Part shown: in pieces, positions 8,445-17,763 of the stretch
Layout of the letters: the number at the start of each line of letters is the position of its first letter
Numbering within the stretch: the first letter of the stretch is position 1
Assembly (NCBI RefSeq): GCF_001420595.1
Contig: NZ_LJIX01000006.1
Location: 1,677,361 to 1,741,360 of the forward strand
Source: Cytobacillus solani
GTDB taxonomy: Bacteria; Bacillota; Bacilli; Bacillales; Cytobacillaceae
Reading direction: 5' to 3'
DNA length: 64,000 nucleotides
Program-made: the position numbers and the translations under genes
The notes under the pieces: generated by a model
Seen by the model: the letters and a program-made list of their open reading frames with translations, nothing else
The model's database searches: none
What the model was told of the DNA's origin: nothing

Positions 8445-9332
8445 ATGTCATCACTATCCGAATTTCACTTTCTTGCTGTACTGGCTCAGGAAATGAATAT
8501 GAGAAAGGCGGCCGAACGGTTATTTGTCTCCCAGCCAGCACTATCACAGAGGCTGCAAACAATCGAAAAGGAGTGGGGAGAAAGGCTTTTTATCCGTTCG
8601 CAAAAAGGCTTGTCGCTGACTCCTGCTGGTGAATTAGTCATAAAGTTTATTAATGAAGTAATCGTAAAAGAAGAAAAAGTACGTGAATCGATTCATGCAT
8701 TAAATGCTGAAGTATATGGAACCTTGAAGATTGCTGTAGCATCGATTGTAGGACAAAACTGGCTTCCACAAGTTCTGAAGAAATTTGTTAACCGCTACCC
8801 ACAAGCGAAAATATCGCTAGTAACAGGCTGGAGCAGTGAAATATTGAAGTCTCTTTATGAGGATCAAGTACATATTGGCATTATTCGCGGAACGCCAGAT
8901 TGGAAAGGGGTAAAAACTCATTTGTTTCAAGACTGTCTTTATCTTGTCGATACGGAAATTACAAGTCCGGAACAGGTTCTTGAAACAGATCGTCCATTTA
9001 TCCAATTTAAAAGTGATTCAAACTATTATCAGGAAATCCAAGATTGGTGGCTTAAACATTTTAAAACAGCACCGAGACGAACGATTGTTGTTGACCAAAT
9101 CGAAACATGCAAGCAAATGACCTTCAATGGGATTGGCTATGCAATTTTGCCAGCAATTACGTTAAATGGAGCAGAAAAGGATATTTTTAAAATTCCATTA
9201 TTAGATGAAAATAACTTGCCGTTAAAAAGAGATACATGGCTGCTTGGCTATGAATCAGCCTTCCAGCTTAAACAAGTACAAGCATTTGTCGAGTTGATTA
9301 AGGAACATATAAGTGAAGAAAACAAGCCATGA
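8445..9332 (+). CDS. ccpC: LysR-type regulator CcpC
   Basis: LysR-family transcription factor of 295 residues. The N-terminal winged helix-turn-helix (MRKAAERLFVSQPALSQRL, residues about 18-36) is followed by a two-lobed effector domain. In B. subtilis, CcpC (YkuM) represses citB and citZ of the TCA cycle and responds to citrate. The ortholog call rests on sequence type and position right after darB. ATG 8445 follows AAGGGGG. B. subtilis CcpC represses its own gene; I did not find a convincing ATAA-N7-TTAT operator here. Confidence 0.85.
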   Translation: MSSLSEFHFLAVLAQEMNMRKAAERLFVSQPALSQRLQTIEKEWGERLFIRSQKGLSLTPAGELVIKFINEVIVKEEKVRESIHALNAEVYGTLKIAVASIVGQNWLPQVLKKFVNRYPQAKISLVTGWSSEILKSLYEDQVHIGIIRGTPDWKGVKTHLFQDCLYLVDTEITSPEQVLETDRPFIQFKSDSNYYQEIQDWWLKHFKTAPRRTIVVDQIETCKQMTFNGIGYAILPAITLNGAEKDIFKIPLLDENNLPLKRDTWLLGYESAFQLKQVQAFVELIKEHISEENKP

Positions 9333-9507
9333 GCATAATATTTTATTCTTATGTCGAAATTTAGTATACTTATTCTTAGAGTTAATTTGCTTAAAGCACG
9401 GATAGGACGGTTGATTATTTTACTTGTAAATTGGGCAAAACAAGTAGTGGAGACCATCTTGAATTAAATTATAGTAGGTATTTAATTAAATTTATTATTA
9501 TTTAATA

Positions 9508-9536
9508 TTGACATAAAATGTTAAATATCCTATAAT
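9508..9536 (+). promoter_or_regulatory. Consensus SigA promoter of ykuU
   Basis: TTGACA (9508-9513), a 17-base spacer and TATAAT (9531-9536) match the consensus at all twelve positions. Transcription should start near 9543, giving a leader of about 70 bases before ykuU. Confidence 0.85.
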
Positions 9537-9554
9537 TTATTATGTTGATCATTA

Positions 9555-9591
9555 TTTAAATGAGAATATTAAATGCGTTTTCTCATTTAAA
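9555..9591 (+). promoter_or_regulatory. Inverted repeat in the ykuU leader
   Basis: A perfect 12-bp inverted repeat, TTTAAATGAGAA (9555-9566) with TTCTCATTTAAA (9580-9591), lies between the predicted transcription start and the ribosome site, which begins 9 bases later. It is AT-rich and has no T run, so it is not a terminator. It could be an operator or a 5' stabilising hairpin. Confidence 0.6.
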
Positions 9592-9612
9592 AAGATAATG
9601 GAGGGATTACAT

Positions 9613-10155
9613 ATGCCAGAACGTATGGTAGGTAAACAAGCACCACGTTTTGAAATGGATGCAGTAATGCCAAACAAAGAATTTGGTAAAGTAAGTCTTG
9701 AAGCGAACATGAAAAATGACAAATGGACTGTGCTTTTCTTTTATCCAATGGATTTCACTTTTGTATGTCCAACAGAAATTACTGCTTTATCAGATCGTTA
9801 TGATGAGTTCGAAGATTTAGATGCAGAAGTAATCGGCGTTTCAACTGATACAATCCATACACATTTGGCATGGATTAAAACAGATCGTAAAGATAATGGT
9901 CTTGGTGATTTGAAATATCCGCTTGCTGCTGATACAAACCATGTAGTAGCTCGGGAATATGGAGTTCTTATTGAAGAGGAAGGAATTGCTCTTCGTGGAT
10001 TATATATTATTAGCCCTGAAGGCGAGTTAATGTACTCTGTTGTAAATCATAACAACATTGGCCGCGACGTAGATGAAACACTTCGCGTTCTTCAAGCCCT
10101 TCAAACAGGTGGCCTTTGTCCAGCGAACTGGAAACCAGGTCAAAAAACTTTATAA
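9613..10155 (+). CDS. ykuU: 2-Cys peroxiredoxin YkuU
   Basis: Typical 2-Cys peroxiredoxin of 180 residues (same length as B. subtilis YkuU), which reduces peroxides in the cytoplasm. The peroxidatic Cys is in FTFVCPTE (near residue 52) and the resolving Cys in GGLCPANW near the C-terminus. ATG 9613 is chosen because GGAGGG lies 7 bases upstream; an ATG at 9598 sits before that ribosome site. It has a perfect-consensus promoter and ends in a strong terminator, so it can be highly expressed apart from ykuV downstream. Confidence 0.95.
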   Translation: MPERMVGKQAPRFEMDAVMPNKEFGKVSLEANMKNDKWTVLFFYPMDFTFVCPTEITALSDRYDEFEDLDAEVIGVSTDTIHTHLAWIKTDRKDNGLGDLKYPLAADTNHVVAREYGVLIEEEGIALRGLYIISPEGELMYSVVNHNNIGRDVDETLRVLQALQTGGLCPANWKPGQKTL

Positions 10156-10170
10156 TAAAGTGATTAAAAC

Positions 10171-10207
10171 GAAAGAAAGACCTAACGCTCGTTAGGTCTT
10201 TCTTTCA
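10171..10207 (+). terminator. Terminator between ykuU and ykuV
   Basis: A 16-bp perfect stem (10171-10186 with 10191-10206) around a GCTC loop, ending in T-rich sequence. It sits only about 45 bases before the ykuV start, so read-through or a separate weak promoter must serve ykuV. Confidence 0.9.
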
Positions 10208-10249
10208 GTGAATATATAATTGAAAAAGAGCGATATGGGAGGGTTTGCA

Positions 10250-10705
10250 ATGAAATTACGTGCACCAATGCCTGAGCTTGCAGGCGCAACAGAATGGTTA
10301 AATGGAGAATTAACGAAAGAACAGCTTATCGGTGAAAAACCGACACTTATCCATTTTTGGTCAGTTAGCTGTCATCTATGTAAAGAAGCAATGCCAAACG
10401 TGAATAAGTTCAGAGATGATTATAAAGATGAATTAAATGTAATTGCAGTGCATATGCCTCGATCTGAGGATGATCTGGATCTTGAGTTAATTAAAAAGGT
10501 AGCAGCAGAGCATGAAATTTCACAGCCAATATTCGTGGATAGTGAGCATAAGCTAACAGATTCCTTCGAAAATCAATATGTACCAGCTTATTATGTTTTT
10601 GATAAAGATGGTAATCTTCGTCATTTCCAAGCAGGCGGAGGCGGCATGAAAATGCTTGAAAAGCGTGTGAATCGCGTATTAGACGAAATGAATAAAGAAG
10701 ATTAA
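10250..10705 (+). CDS. ykuV: Thiol-disulfide oxidoreductase YkuV
   Basis: Thioredoxin-fold protein of 151 residues, almost identical in pattern to B. subtilis YkuV. The redox motif is CHLC in FWSVSCHLCKEAMP (near residue 40), and the cis-Pro is in VPAYYVFD. It has no signal peptide, so it works in the cytoplasm, likely as a general disulfide reductase. ATG 10250 has GGGAGGG 6 bases upstream; an earlier in-frame TTG at 10220 lacks a ribosome site. Its pairing with the peroxiredoxin ykuU is conserved. Confidence 0.93.
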   Translation: MKLRAPMPELAGATEWLNGELTKEQLIGEKPTLIHFWSVSCHLCKEAMPNVNKFRDDYKDELNVIAVHMPRSEDDLDLELIKKVAAEHEISQPIFVDSEHKLTDSFENQYVPAYYVFDKDGNLRHFQAGGGGMKMLEKRVNRVLDEMNKED

Positions 10706-10721
10706 TTAATAGAAAATATTT

Positions 10722-10757
10722 AAAGAATCCAGCATAAATAGCTTGATTCTTTTTTTA
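10722..10757 (+). terminator. Terminator after ykuV
   Basis: Stem AAGAATCCAGC / GCTTGATTCTT (one mismatch) followed by seven T. Confidence 0.65.
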
Positions 10758-10874
10758 TACTTAAAAATTTTCTTAAAAAATTGAAAATTATAACAAATAG
10801 GGTAGAAATACATTTCGAAACCCGTTATATTTAATATTACGTTCTTTTATTTTTCTTTAGAAGGGGGAAAATCC

Positions 10875-12629
10875 TTGGAAACATTTAAAAAACTAAAAAT
10901 GTATTATTGGCCATATAAAAATTATTTTATGTGGTCAATTGGCTTTCTTATCATTGTTACAGCGATAACAGTTGTTTATCCTATGATTCTTCAGATAACA
11001 ATTGATGAGGTGGTTGTAAATGGCCAATATAATTGGATTCCACCTCTAGCGCTAGGATTTGTCGGCATAATGGTCATTAAGGGAATTGCTTCGTTCATTT
11101 ATCAATATACAGGTGATTTATTTGGAATCAAATCTGTATATAAGCTCCGGAATGCATTATACGAAAAGCTGCAATTCTTGCCTTTTCGTTATTATGACAA
11201 TGCAAAAACAGGAGATTTAATGTCACGACTCACAGCAGATGTTGAAGGATTTCGCTTTTTTCTTTCTGTTGGGTTTTCAGAGCTCATTCGATTTGTTCTG
11301 TTAATTGGAATTAGCTTTGCCGTTATGTTTTATTACTCGATGTCATTGACCATTATTACGTTAATTACATTGCCTTTTCTTGCCGTTGTAACGTTTAAAT
11401 TTGATAAGGCAGTTCATCCTGCATTTAGAAATATCCGAAAATCCTTTGGACGCCTGAATACGAAAGTTCAGGAAAATATTAGCGGAATTAATACAGTTAA
11501 GTCATTATCTAGGGAAGATTTTGAAATTAATAAATTCAATGATACAAACGGGGATTACAAAGATAAATATTTGCAAACATCGTATATTTGGGCAAAATAT
11601 TTTCCCTTGATGGAGTTTTTAGGAAATGTAAGTGTTGTTTTCTTATTATCTTATGGTGGCTATCTCGTTATAAGCGGGAATTTAAAGCCAGGGGAACTTG
11701 TCGCATTTTATAGTTTACTATGGTATATCATGTGGCCGATTATGAACCTTGGATTTGTGGTCAATCTGTTTTCTCAAGCAAAGGCTTCCGGTGAACGATT
11801 ATTAGAAATCCTAGATGCTGAAAATGAGATTGTAAATGGACATGATGCAATTATTAAAGAACGTTTGAATGGGAAGGTTGAGTTTCGTGATGTTACCCTC
11901 CGGTATGCAGAAGGTGATAAAGAAGCACTTTACAATATTTCATTTACTGCCTATGAAGGAAAGGTAATTGGTTTAATTGGTTCTACGGGATCTGGAAAAA
12001 CAAGCATCACACAACTTATAACGAGATTCTATGAGCCTGAGACAGGAGAAGTTCTTATTGATGGCATTCATACGAAAGAATACGCCCTTTCCTCCTTAAG
12101 AAGCAATATTGGCTTTGTCCTGCAAGAATCCTTTTTGTTCTCATCATCCATTAAAGCAAATATTTCTTATGGTAAGCCTGATGCATCGATGGAGGAAATA
12201 ATGGATGCTGCCAAAAGGGCACAGGCACATGACTTTATTATGGAATTGCCTGATGGATATGAAACTATGCTCGGAGAAAGAGGAATGGGTCTTTCGGGAG
12301 GTCAGAAACAGCGTATTGCAATTGCCAGAGCTATTTGCGTTAATCCCAGTATACTTATACTAGATGATGCGACGAGCGCAGTTGATATGGAGACGGAGTT
12401 TCAGATTCAGAAAGCTTTAAAAGAGGTTATGAAGGGAAGAACAACTTTTATTATCGCCCATCGTATTTCTTCTTTAAAGCATGCAGATGAAATTCTTGTA
12501 TTAGAAAATGGCCATATTGTTGAAAGGGGAATTCACGATCGATTATTAAGCCAAAATGGTCCATATCAAAGAATCTATGATATTCAATATCAAGACTTGG
12601 AGAAGATAAGCAAGAGTCATATTGGCTAG
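10875..12629 (+). CDS. yknU: ABC exporter half-transporter, degenerate-site subunit (YknU-like)
   Basis: ABC exporter of 584 residues with six membrane segments (about 1-310) and a C-terminal ATPase. Walker A is GSTGSGKTS near residue 372 and the signature LSGGQKQ is canonical. The Walker B reads LILDDATSAVD, so the catalytic Glu is Asp. It forms an operon with the next gene, 11 bases away, and the two should make a heterodimer. Length, order and locus match B. subtilis yknU-yknV, though the substrate is unknown. The start is TTG 10875 after AAGGGGG. Confidence 0.85.
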   Translation: METFKKLKMYYWPYKNYFMWSIGFLIIVTAITVVYPMILQITIDEVVVNGQYNWIPPLALGFVGIMVIKGIASFIYQYTGDLFGIKSVYKLRNALYEKLQFLPFRYYDNAKTGDLMSRLTADVEGFRFFLSVGFSELIRFVLLIGISFAVMFYYSMSLTIITLITLPFLAVVTFKFDKAVHPAFRNIRKSFGRLNTKVQENISGINTVKSLSREDFEINKFNDTNGDYKDKYLQTSYIWAKYFPLMEFLGNVSVVFLLSYGGYLVISGNLKPGELVAFYSLLWYIMWPIMNLGFVVNLFSQAKASGERLLEILDAENEIVNGHDAIIKERLNGKVEFRDVTLRYAEGDKEALYNISFTAYEGKVIGLIGSTGSGKTSITQLITRFYEPETGEVLIDGIHTKEYALSSLRSNIGFVLQESFLFSSSIKANISYGKPDASMEEIMDAAKRAQAHDFIMELPDGYETMLGERGMGLSGGQKQRIAIARAICVNPSILILDDATSAVDMETEFQIQKALKEVMKGRTTFIIAHRISSLKHADEILVLENGHIVERGIHDRLLSQNGPYQRIYDIQYQDLEKISKSHIG

Positions 12630-12640
12630 GGGGTGGAATG

Positions 12641-14458
12641 ATGGAAAAGTACAAAGATGAGAAAGTGTTATCAAGATTCAAATACTCGGCAGATGAGGTA
12701 ATTGAAAAGCCATTCAACTGGAAGCAAATGTTAAGGCTTTTTAGTTATATGAAGCCTTATCGAAAGGATTTGCTGCCACTATCGATTCTGATGGTCCTGC
12801 TTACTACGAGTGTTAAATTAATAATACCAATATTAATTGGTGTATATACGCTAGATAAAGCTTTAGAAAATAAAGATGGTCAATTACTCGCCGTATTAGT
12901 TTCCGTTATAGCCGTGCTTTATATTCTTTCCTACGGAGCGAATTACTTTCGAATTAAATGGATGAATGTACTTGGTCAAAGCGTGATATATGACTTGCGT
13001 AAACATTTATTTACACATGTGCAATCATTGTCGCATCGATTTTTTGATCAGCGCTCTGCTGGCTCGATACTTGTACGGATCATGAATGATATTAACTCAT
13101 TGCAAGAGTTGTTCACGAATGGGGTTATAAATTTATTAATGGACATGATCCTTTTAGTGGGTATTTTTATTATATTATTTACTTTAAGTCCTTCATTAAC
13201 ATTAGCTATTATGGTTATCTTGCCGATTATGTTCTTTATTTCAACTTCACTTCGGCGTAAAATTAGAAGATCTTGGCAAGTTGTTCGTTTAAAACAGTCC
13301 AAATTAAATTCACATTTGAATGAAAGTATCCAAGGGATTCGAATTACACAAGCATTTACACAGGAAAAAGAAAATATGATCTATTTTGATGGTGTAAATA
13401 CAGAAAACTTCGAGAGTTGGAGAATAGCTTCACAAAAAAATGCGTTGTTTAGACCGTTAGTCGAATTAACAAATGCGTTAGGTTCAGCTGTATTAATATG
13501 GTTTGGCGCATATTTAATCCAAGGGAACGAAATATCGATTGGTGTATTTGTATCTTTTGCCTTTTATTTAGGAATGTTTTGGGAGCCGATTTCACGATTA
13601 GGGATGGTGTATAATCAGTTATTAATGGGAATGGCCTCTTCTGAGAGAATTTTTGAATTTTTAGATGAAAAGCCGAATGTTGCGGAAAATAAAAATGCAG
13701 TCCTATTAAAAGGAATACGTGGCCATATCGAATTTGAGAGTGTAAAATTTGCATATGACGATAGGCGCCCAGCATTAAAAGGGATTAATCTAGAGATGAG
13801 AGCTGGTCAAACTGTTGCACTAGTTGGTCATACGGGTTCTGGGAAAACAACAATTGCAAATTTAATTAGCCGCTTTTATGATCCTACCGAAGGGATAGTA
13901 AAGATAGATGGTCATGATTTAAGAGATGTTACCTTATTGAGCTTACGTAAGCAAATAAGCATTGTACTTCAGGATACGTTTATTTTCTCTGGAACGATTA
14001 AAGAAAACATTCGATTTGGCCGGCCAGATGCAACGGATGATGAGGTGAGGGAGGCTGCTAAAGCAGTTGGAGCCGATACATTTATTAGAAATTTGCCGAA
14101 TGGATATGAAACTGAAGTAGAAGAGCGGGGAAATATCTTATCAGTAGGTGAAAGACAGCTTTTGTCTTTTGCCAGGGCATTGCTAGCTGATCCACGGATT
14201 TTAATTCTTGATGAAGCAACTGCCAGCATTGATACAGAAACAGAAATGAAAATCCAGAAGGCATTAAAAACCCTTTTGAATGGCAGAACGGCAATTATCA
14301 TTGCCCATCGTTTATCAACGATTCGCGAAGCAGATCATATATTTGTTCTTGATCATGGAAATATTATGGAGCAAGGAAATCATCATCAGTTAATGGATTT
14401 AGAAGGGGAGTATTACTCACTAGTAAAAGCGCAATTTAATATGTTGAATGCCGTTTAA
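12641..14458 (+). CDS. yknV: ABC exporter half-transporter, partner subunit (YknV-like)
   Basis: ABC exporter of 605 residues with about 30 extra N-terminal residues, six membrane segments and an ATPase domain. Walker A GHTGSGKTT is normal and Walker B LILDEATASID has the catalytic Glu. The signature reads LSVGERQ instead of LSGGQ. Together with the Asp in YknU this puts both defects in the same composite ATP site, as in TM287/288-type heterodimers. The start is ATG 12641, or ATG 12638 directly before it; GGGGGTGG is better spaced for 12641. No convincing terminator follows. Confidence 0.85.
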   Translation: MEKYKDEKVLSRFKYSADEVIEKPFNWKQMLRLFSYMKPYRKDLLPLSILMVLLTTSVKLIIPILIGVYTLDKALENKDGQLLAVLVSVIAVLYILSYGANYFRIKWMNVLGQSVIYDLRKHLFTHVQSLSHRFFDQRSAGSILVRIMNDINSLQELFTNGVINLLMDMILLVGIFIILFTLSPSLTLAIMVILPIMFFISTSLRRKIRRSWQVVRLKQSKLNSHLNESIQGIRITQAFTQEKENMIYFDGVNTENFESWRIASQKNALFRPLVELTNALGSAVLIWFGAYLIQGNEISIGVFVSFAFYLGMFWEPISRLGMVYNQLLMGMASSERIFEFLDEKPNVAENKNAVLLKGIRGHIEFESVKFAYDDRRPALKGINLEMRAGQTVALVGHTGSGKTTIANLISRFYDPTEGIVKIDGHDLRDVTLLSLRKQISIVLQDTFIFSGTIKENIRFGRPDATDDEVREAAKAVGADTFIRNLPNGYETEVEERGNILSVGERQLLSFARALLADPRILILDEATASIDTETEMKIQKALKTLLNGRTAIIIAHRLSTIREADHIFVLDHGNIMEQGNHHQLMDLEGEYYSLVKAQFNMLNAV

Positions 14459-14562
14459 TGATTCGTTTCTGTGCCCTCCATTTCAAATAAAGGCTTTTCT
14501 AATTTGATGATTGTGCTACAATAAGCTAATAGAATGAATGCTAATTTGCTGGAGGAATAAGT

Positions 14563-15222
14563 GTGAGAAAAGAATTTGCGGTAATTGGTCTTGGACGATT
14601 TGGTGGAAGTATTTGCCGTGCCTTGGCTGAAGAAGGATTAGAAGTTATGGCAATTGACAGGAATGAGGACAGGGTCAATGAATTCTCCATGATAGCTACT
14701 CACGCAGTTGTCGGTGATACGACTGATGAATCTGTTGTCAAAAGCTTAGGTATACGGAATTTTGATCATGTGATTGTAGCAATTGGTGATAATATTCAAG
14801 CAAGTATATTAACTACTTTAATATTAAAGGAATTAGGCGTAAATAAAATAACGGTAAAAGCTCAAAATGATTATCATGAAAAAGTGTTACGGAAAATTGG
14901 AGCTGATCATGTAGTCCATCCTGAACGTGACATGGGGAAAAGAATTGCGCATAGTATTGTTTCAAATAATGTTCTTGATTATTTGGAATTATCTGATGAA
15001 CATAGCATTGTCGAAATCGTAGCAAATGAAAAGTTAGCCGGATACTCATTGATTGATTTAGATATTCGTGCAAAATATGGGATCAACATTGTTGCTATTA
15101 AAAGAAAAAATGAAATAATTGTATCCCCTAAGGCGCACGAAAGAATTCAAGTGAATGATATTCTTATCGTTATTGGTGCGGATGTAGATATTAACAGATT
15201 TGAAAAGAAAGTGATGGTATAA
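14563..15222 (+). CDS. ktrC: Potassium uptake regulatory subunit KtrC
   Basis: Cytoplasmic RCK protein of 219 residues that gates a Ktr potassium channel. The N-terminal Rossmann domain has GLGRFGGS (residues 8-15) for ATP/ADP, and the RCK_C domain (from about 135) binds cyclic di-AMP in characterised homologs. The membrane partner KtrD is not in this window, as in B. subtilis where ktrC and ktrD are unlinked. GTG 14563 follows a GGAGGAATAA ribosome site. It converges on rnjA with a shared strong terminator. KtrA is the close alternative, but the location fits KtrC (YkqB). Confidence 0.92.
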   Translation: MRKEFAVIGLGRFGGSICRALAEEGLEVMAIDRNEDRVNEFSMIATHAVVGDTTDESVVKSLGIRNFDHVIVAIGDNIQASILTTLILKELGVNKITVKAQNDYHEKVLRKIGADHVVHPERDMGKRIAHSIVSNNVLDYLELSDEHSIVEIVANEKLAGYSLIDLDIRAKYGINIVAIKRKNEIIVSPKAHERIQVNDILIVIGADVDINRFEKKVMV

Positions 15223-15225
15223 GAT

Positions 15226-15268
15226 AAAAACGCTGAAATTCACACAAGTGAATTTCAGCGTTTTTTAT
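15226..15268. terminator. Bidirectional terminator ktrC / rnjA
   Basis: An 18-bp near-perfect stem (AAAAACGCTGAAATTCAC pairing across a four-base loop) with A and T runs on both sides, between two convergent genes. Confidence 0.92.
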
Positions 15269-15277
15269 TTTGTCTTA

Positions 15278-16945
15278 TTAAACTTCCATAATGATCGGTA
15301 AAATCATAGGACGGCGTTTTGTTTTTTCGTAAAGGAATGGAGCTAGTGTATCAGTAATCTCATTTTTAATTTCTGACCATTGAGTTGTCTTGCGGTCCAT
15401 TACTTTGTTTAGATGCTTATTAATAAGTGATTGCGCATCATTAATTAAATCTCCAGATTCTCTCATGTAGACAAAGCCACGTGAAATTAAGTCTGGACCT
15501 GCAGCAATTTTGAAATCCTTCATATTAATGCTTACGACGACCACGACCAAACCTTCTTCAGAAAGAATGCGGCGGTCTCTTAATACAATATTCCCGATAT
15601 CGCCAATTCCACTTCCATCAATATATACGGAGCCAGATGGAATCTTTCCGGCAATTTGAGCTGTATCTTCACTTAATGCAAGCACTTCACCATTATCCAT
15701 GATGAAGCAGTTTTCTTCTTGTACACCACAATCAACAGCTAATTTTGCATGCATTTTTTGCATACGATACTCTCCGTGTATAGGCATGAAGAATTTTGGT
15801 TTTATCAAACGAAGCATAAGCTTCTGCTCTTCCTGGCCACCGTGTCCTGAAGTGTGGATATCACTTAATTTGCCATAAATGACTTCTGCACCAGCACGTG
15901 AAAGACTATCAATTGTTCTGCTCACGCTAATTGTGTTGCCAGGGATTGGGGAGGATGAAAAGACAACCGTATCCCCCGGGATAATTTGAATTTGGCGGTG
16001 GGTACCATTTGCTATGCGAGAAAGGGCTGCCATAGGTTCACCTTGGCTCCCAGTACATAGAATTGTTACACGATTTGCTGGCAAACGATTGATTTGCTGA
16101 GCATCAATAAAGGTATCCTTAGGTGCATTTATATAGCCTAGTTCTTGTCCGATATTAATCGCAGCCTCCATGCTTCTTCCGAAGACAGCAATTTTTCTTC
16201 CGTTTAATACAGCTGCTTCAGTTACTTGCTGAAGTCTGTGAATATTAGAAGCAAAGGTAGCAAAAATAACCCTTCCTTCTACTTTGCGGAAAATATCATG
16301 AATGCTTTCGCCTACTCGGCGTTCTGACATTGTGAATTCAGGTATTTCGCTGTTTGTGCTATCTGACAATAGACACAAAACGCCTTCTTTCCCAATATCT
16401 GCCATTTTTGTTAAATTTGCAGGCTCCCCAACAGGTGTGAAATCAAATTTAAAGTCTCCAGTATGAACAACTTGTCCAGGAGGAGTCTTAACAACAATCC
16501 CGTAAGAATCAGGGATACTATGTGTTGTTCGGAAGAAGGTAACAGAAGTTTTTCTAAACTTAATGACATCATCTTCTATAATTTCATGCATCTTCGTTTG
16601 TCTAAGCAATCCATGCTCTTCCAATTTGTTTTTTAGCAAACCAAGTGCAAGCTTACCGCCATAAACAGGAATATTTACTTCTCTAAGTAAGTAAGGAATT
16701 CCGCCAATGTGATCCTCGTGTCCATGAGTAATGAACAGTCCCTTAATTTTTTCTTCGTTTTTTACTAAATAAGTGTAGTCCGGTATAACGTAATCAATTC
16801 CGAGAAGTTCATCTTCGGGAAATTTTATTCCCGCATCGATGAGAATGATTTCATCCTGGAATTGAACGGCATACGTATTCTTACCGATTTCCCCAAGTCC
16901 ACCAAGAGCGAAAACGGCTGTTTGGTCATTTTTTACAAATTTCAT
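15278..16945 (-). CDS. rnjA: Ribonuclease J1
   Basis: Ribonuclease J1 of 555 residues, a zinc-dependent 5'-3' exonuclease and endonuclease central to mRNA decay and 16S rRNA maturation in Firmicutes. The beta-lactamase/beta-CASP core shows HGHEDHIGG near residue 74, HTGDFKFD near 161 and a later GGQEEQ / PIHGEYR region, with a C-terminal RNase J domain. ATG 16945 follows GGAGATAGGA. It lies 3 bases after rpoY, and this rpoY-rnjA operon is conserved in Bacillaceae. Confidence 0.96.
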   Translation of the reverse strand: MKFVKNDQTAVFALGGLGEIGKNTYAVQFQDEIILIDAGIKFPEDELLGIDYVIPDYTYLVKNEEKIKGLFITHGHEDHIGGIPYLLREVNIPVYGGKLALGLLKNKLEEHGLLRQTKMHEIIEDDVIKFRKTSVTFFRTTHSIPDSYGIVVKTPPGQVVHTGDFKFDFTPVGEPANLTKMADIGKEGVLCLLSDSTNSEIPEFTMSERRVGESIHDIFRKVEGRVIFATFASNIHRLQQVTEAAVLNGRKIAVFGRSMEAAINIGQELGYINAPKDTFIDAQQINRLPANRVTILCTGSQGEPMAALSRIANGTHRQIQIIPGDTVVFSSSPIPGNTISVSRTIDSLSRAGAEVIYGKLSDIHTSGHGGQEEQKLMLRLIKPKFFMPIHGEYRMQKMHAKLAVDCGVQEENCFIMDNGEVLALSEDTAQIAGKIPSGSVYIDGSGIGDIGNIVLRDRRILSEEGLVVVVVSINMKDFKIAAGPDLISRGFVYMRESGDLINDAQSLINKHLNKVMDRKTTQWSEIKNEITDTLAPFLYEKTKRRPMILPIIMEV

Positions 16946-16948
16946 AAT

Positions 16949-17161
16949 TTATCCTATCTCCAATACTATAAAGTCTTCATTTTGCTTTTCATACTCTAAG
17001 AATGCTCCTTCAAGAGCGGTAACGAACTCGATATTATATGGTTCGTTTTTTAATTTAAGCCGAACATCTCTTTCAGATTCCCCTTCAACATAAATCGTCA
17101 TTGTTTTTTCGCGAACGGGTACTTGTTTAATGGACTCTTGAAAATAAACTTTGAAAATCAT
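16949..17161 (-). CDS. rpoY: RNA polymerase epsilon subunit
   Basis: RNA polymerase epsilon subunit (YkzG, DUF1447) of 70 residues, a small Firmicutes-specific polymerase component. The typical start MIFKVYFQ and the acidic pattern [12 protein letters not shown] are present. ATG 17161 has the ribosome site AAGGAGAGA. It is the first gene of the rpoY-rnjA operon, three bases before rnjA. An AT-rich TATAATAG on the minus strand about 50 bases upstream may be the -10 of the operon. Confidence 0.94.
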   Translation of the reverse strand: MIFKVYFQESIKQVPVREKTMTIYVEGESERDVRLKLKNEPYNIEFVTALEGAFLEYEKQNEDFIVLEIG

Positions 17162-17311
17162 CTACTATCTCTCCTTAATCCGATATAACTTTTTCTATTA
17201 TATAAAAAATTAACATGGTTTTCATGTTTTTTCTTATTTAAGATAAATTAACCAAAATAGTAACTTTGTAAGTATGAATGAAAAATCTTATACTGTCTAG
17301 CTTCATTCAAT

Positions 17312-17344
17312 AAACAAGGAGCCCTTCACATATTTGAAGGGCTC
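17312..17344 (-). terminator. Terminator of the 23-residue peptide gene
   Basis: On the minus strand, GAGCCCTTCA and TGAAGGGCTC form a perfect 10-bp stem with a six-base loop, followed by CTTGTTT. It lies 9 bases after the peptide stop codon. Confidence 0.78.
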
Positions 17345-17353
17345 AAAAATGAT

Positions 17354-17425
17354 TTAGGCAATTGTTTTTTTTCGAAGCATATCTCTCCACTGTTTTAAGA
17401 GCTTTTTTCTGAGCTTCTTTAACAT
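17354..17425 (-). CDS. Putative 23-residue strongly basic amphipathic peptide
   Basis: The minus strand encodes a 23-residue peptide, MLKKLRKKLLKQWRD then MLRKKTIA. It has seven Lys, three Arg and one Asp, a single Trp, and a Leu/Lys pattern that would form an amphipathic helix. It starts at ATG 17425 with a near-perfect ribosome site AAGGAGATGATC ten bases upstream and ends just before a strong terminator. A longer overlapping frame (17343-17558) has no ribosome site. TTTACA and TAAAAT 16 bases apart may form a promoter, giving a very short leader. I do not recognise the family; Fur-regulated small basic proteins are similar in general character only. Confidence 0.6.
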   Translation of the reverse strand: MLKKLRKKLLKQWRDMLRKKTIA

Positions 17426-17763
17426 TGTGGATCATCTCCTTACATACTATTTTATACGATCCTTGTCCAATGTAAAGTGAATCAAGAATATTACATGCGA
17501 AAAGCACTGAAAATCCCTTTTTTTTATTATTATATGCTGATACTAAAGTATCTCTCATGGGTAATTATGGATTATTTTGAAACAAAGTTTATATTCTATT
17601 TTGTTTTAAGAGGAAAAATTCATGAGTAAAAAGGGTTGAATAATAGAAGTTTTCGTTTGATTGACATTTTTTTCGCAAGAGGTTAGTGTATTACGGGAAA
17701 TGAAAGAATTTAAAATTGAAGGATAGAAAAGAAAAGCAATGCCTTGAAAGGAATGAATGAACT

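Noticed and set aside
14459-14562. Looked for a cyclic di-AMP (ydaO) riboswitch before ktrC
   Set aside because: The gap is only about 100 bases and shows no such structure.
17343-17558. A 71-residue minus-strand reading frame overlapping the 23-residue peptide
   Set aside because: It has no ribosome site, while the strong one inside it serves the short basic peptide in another frame.
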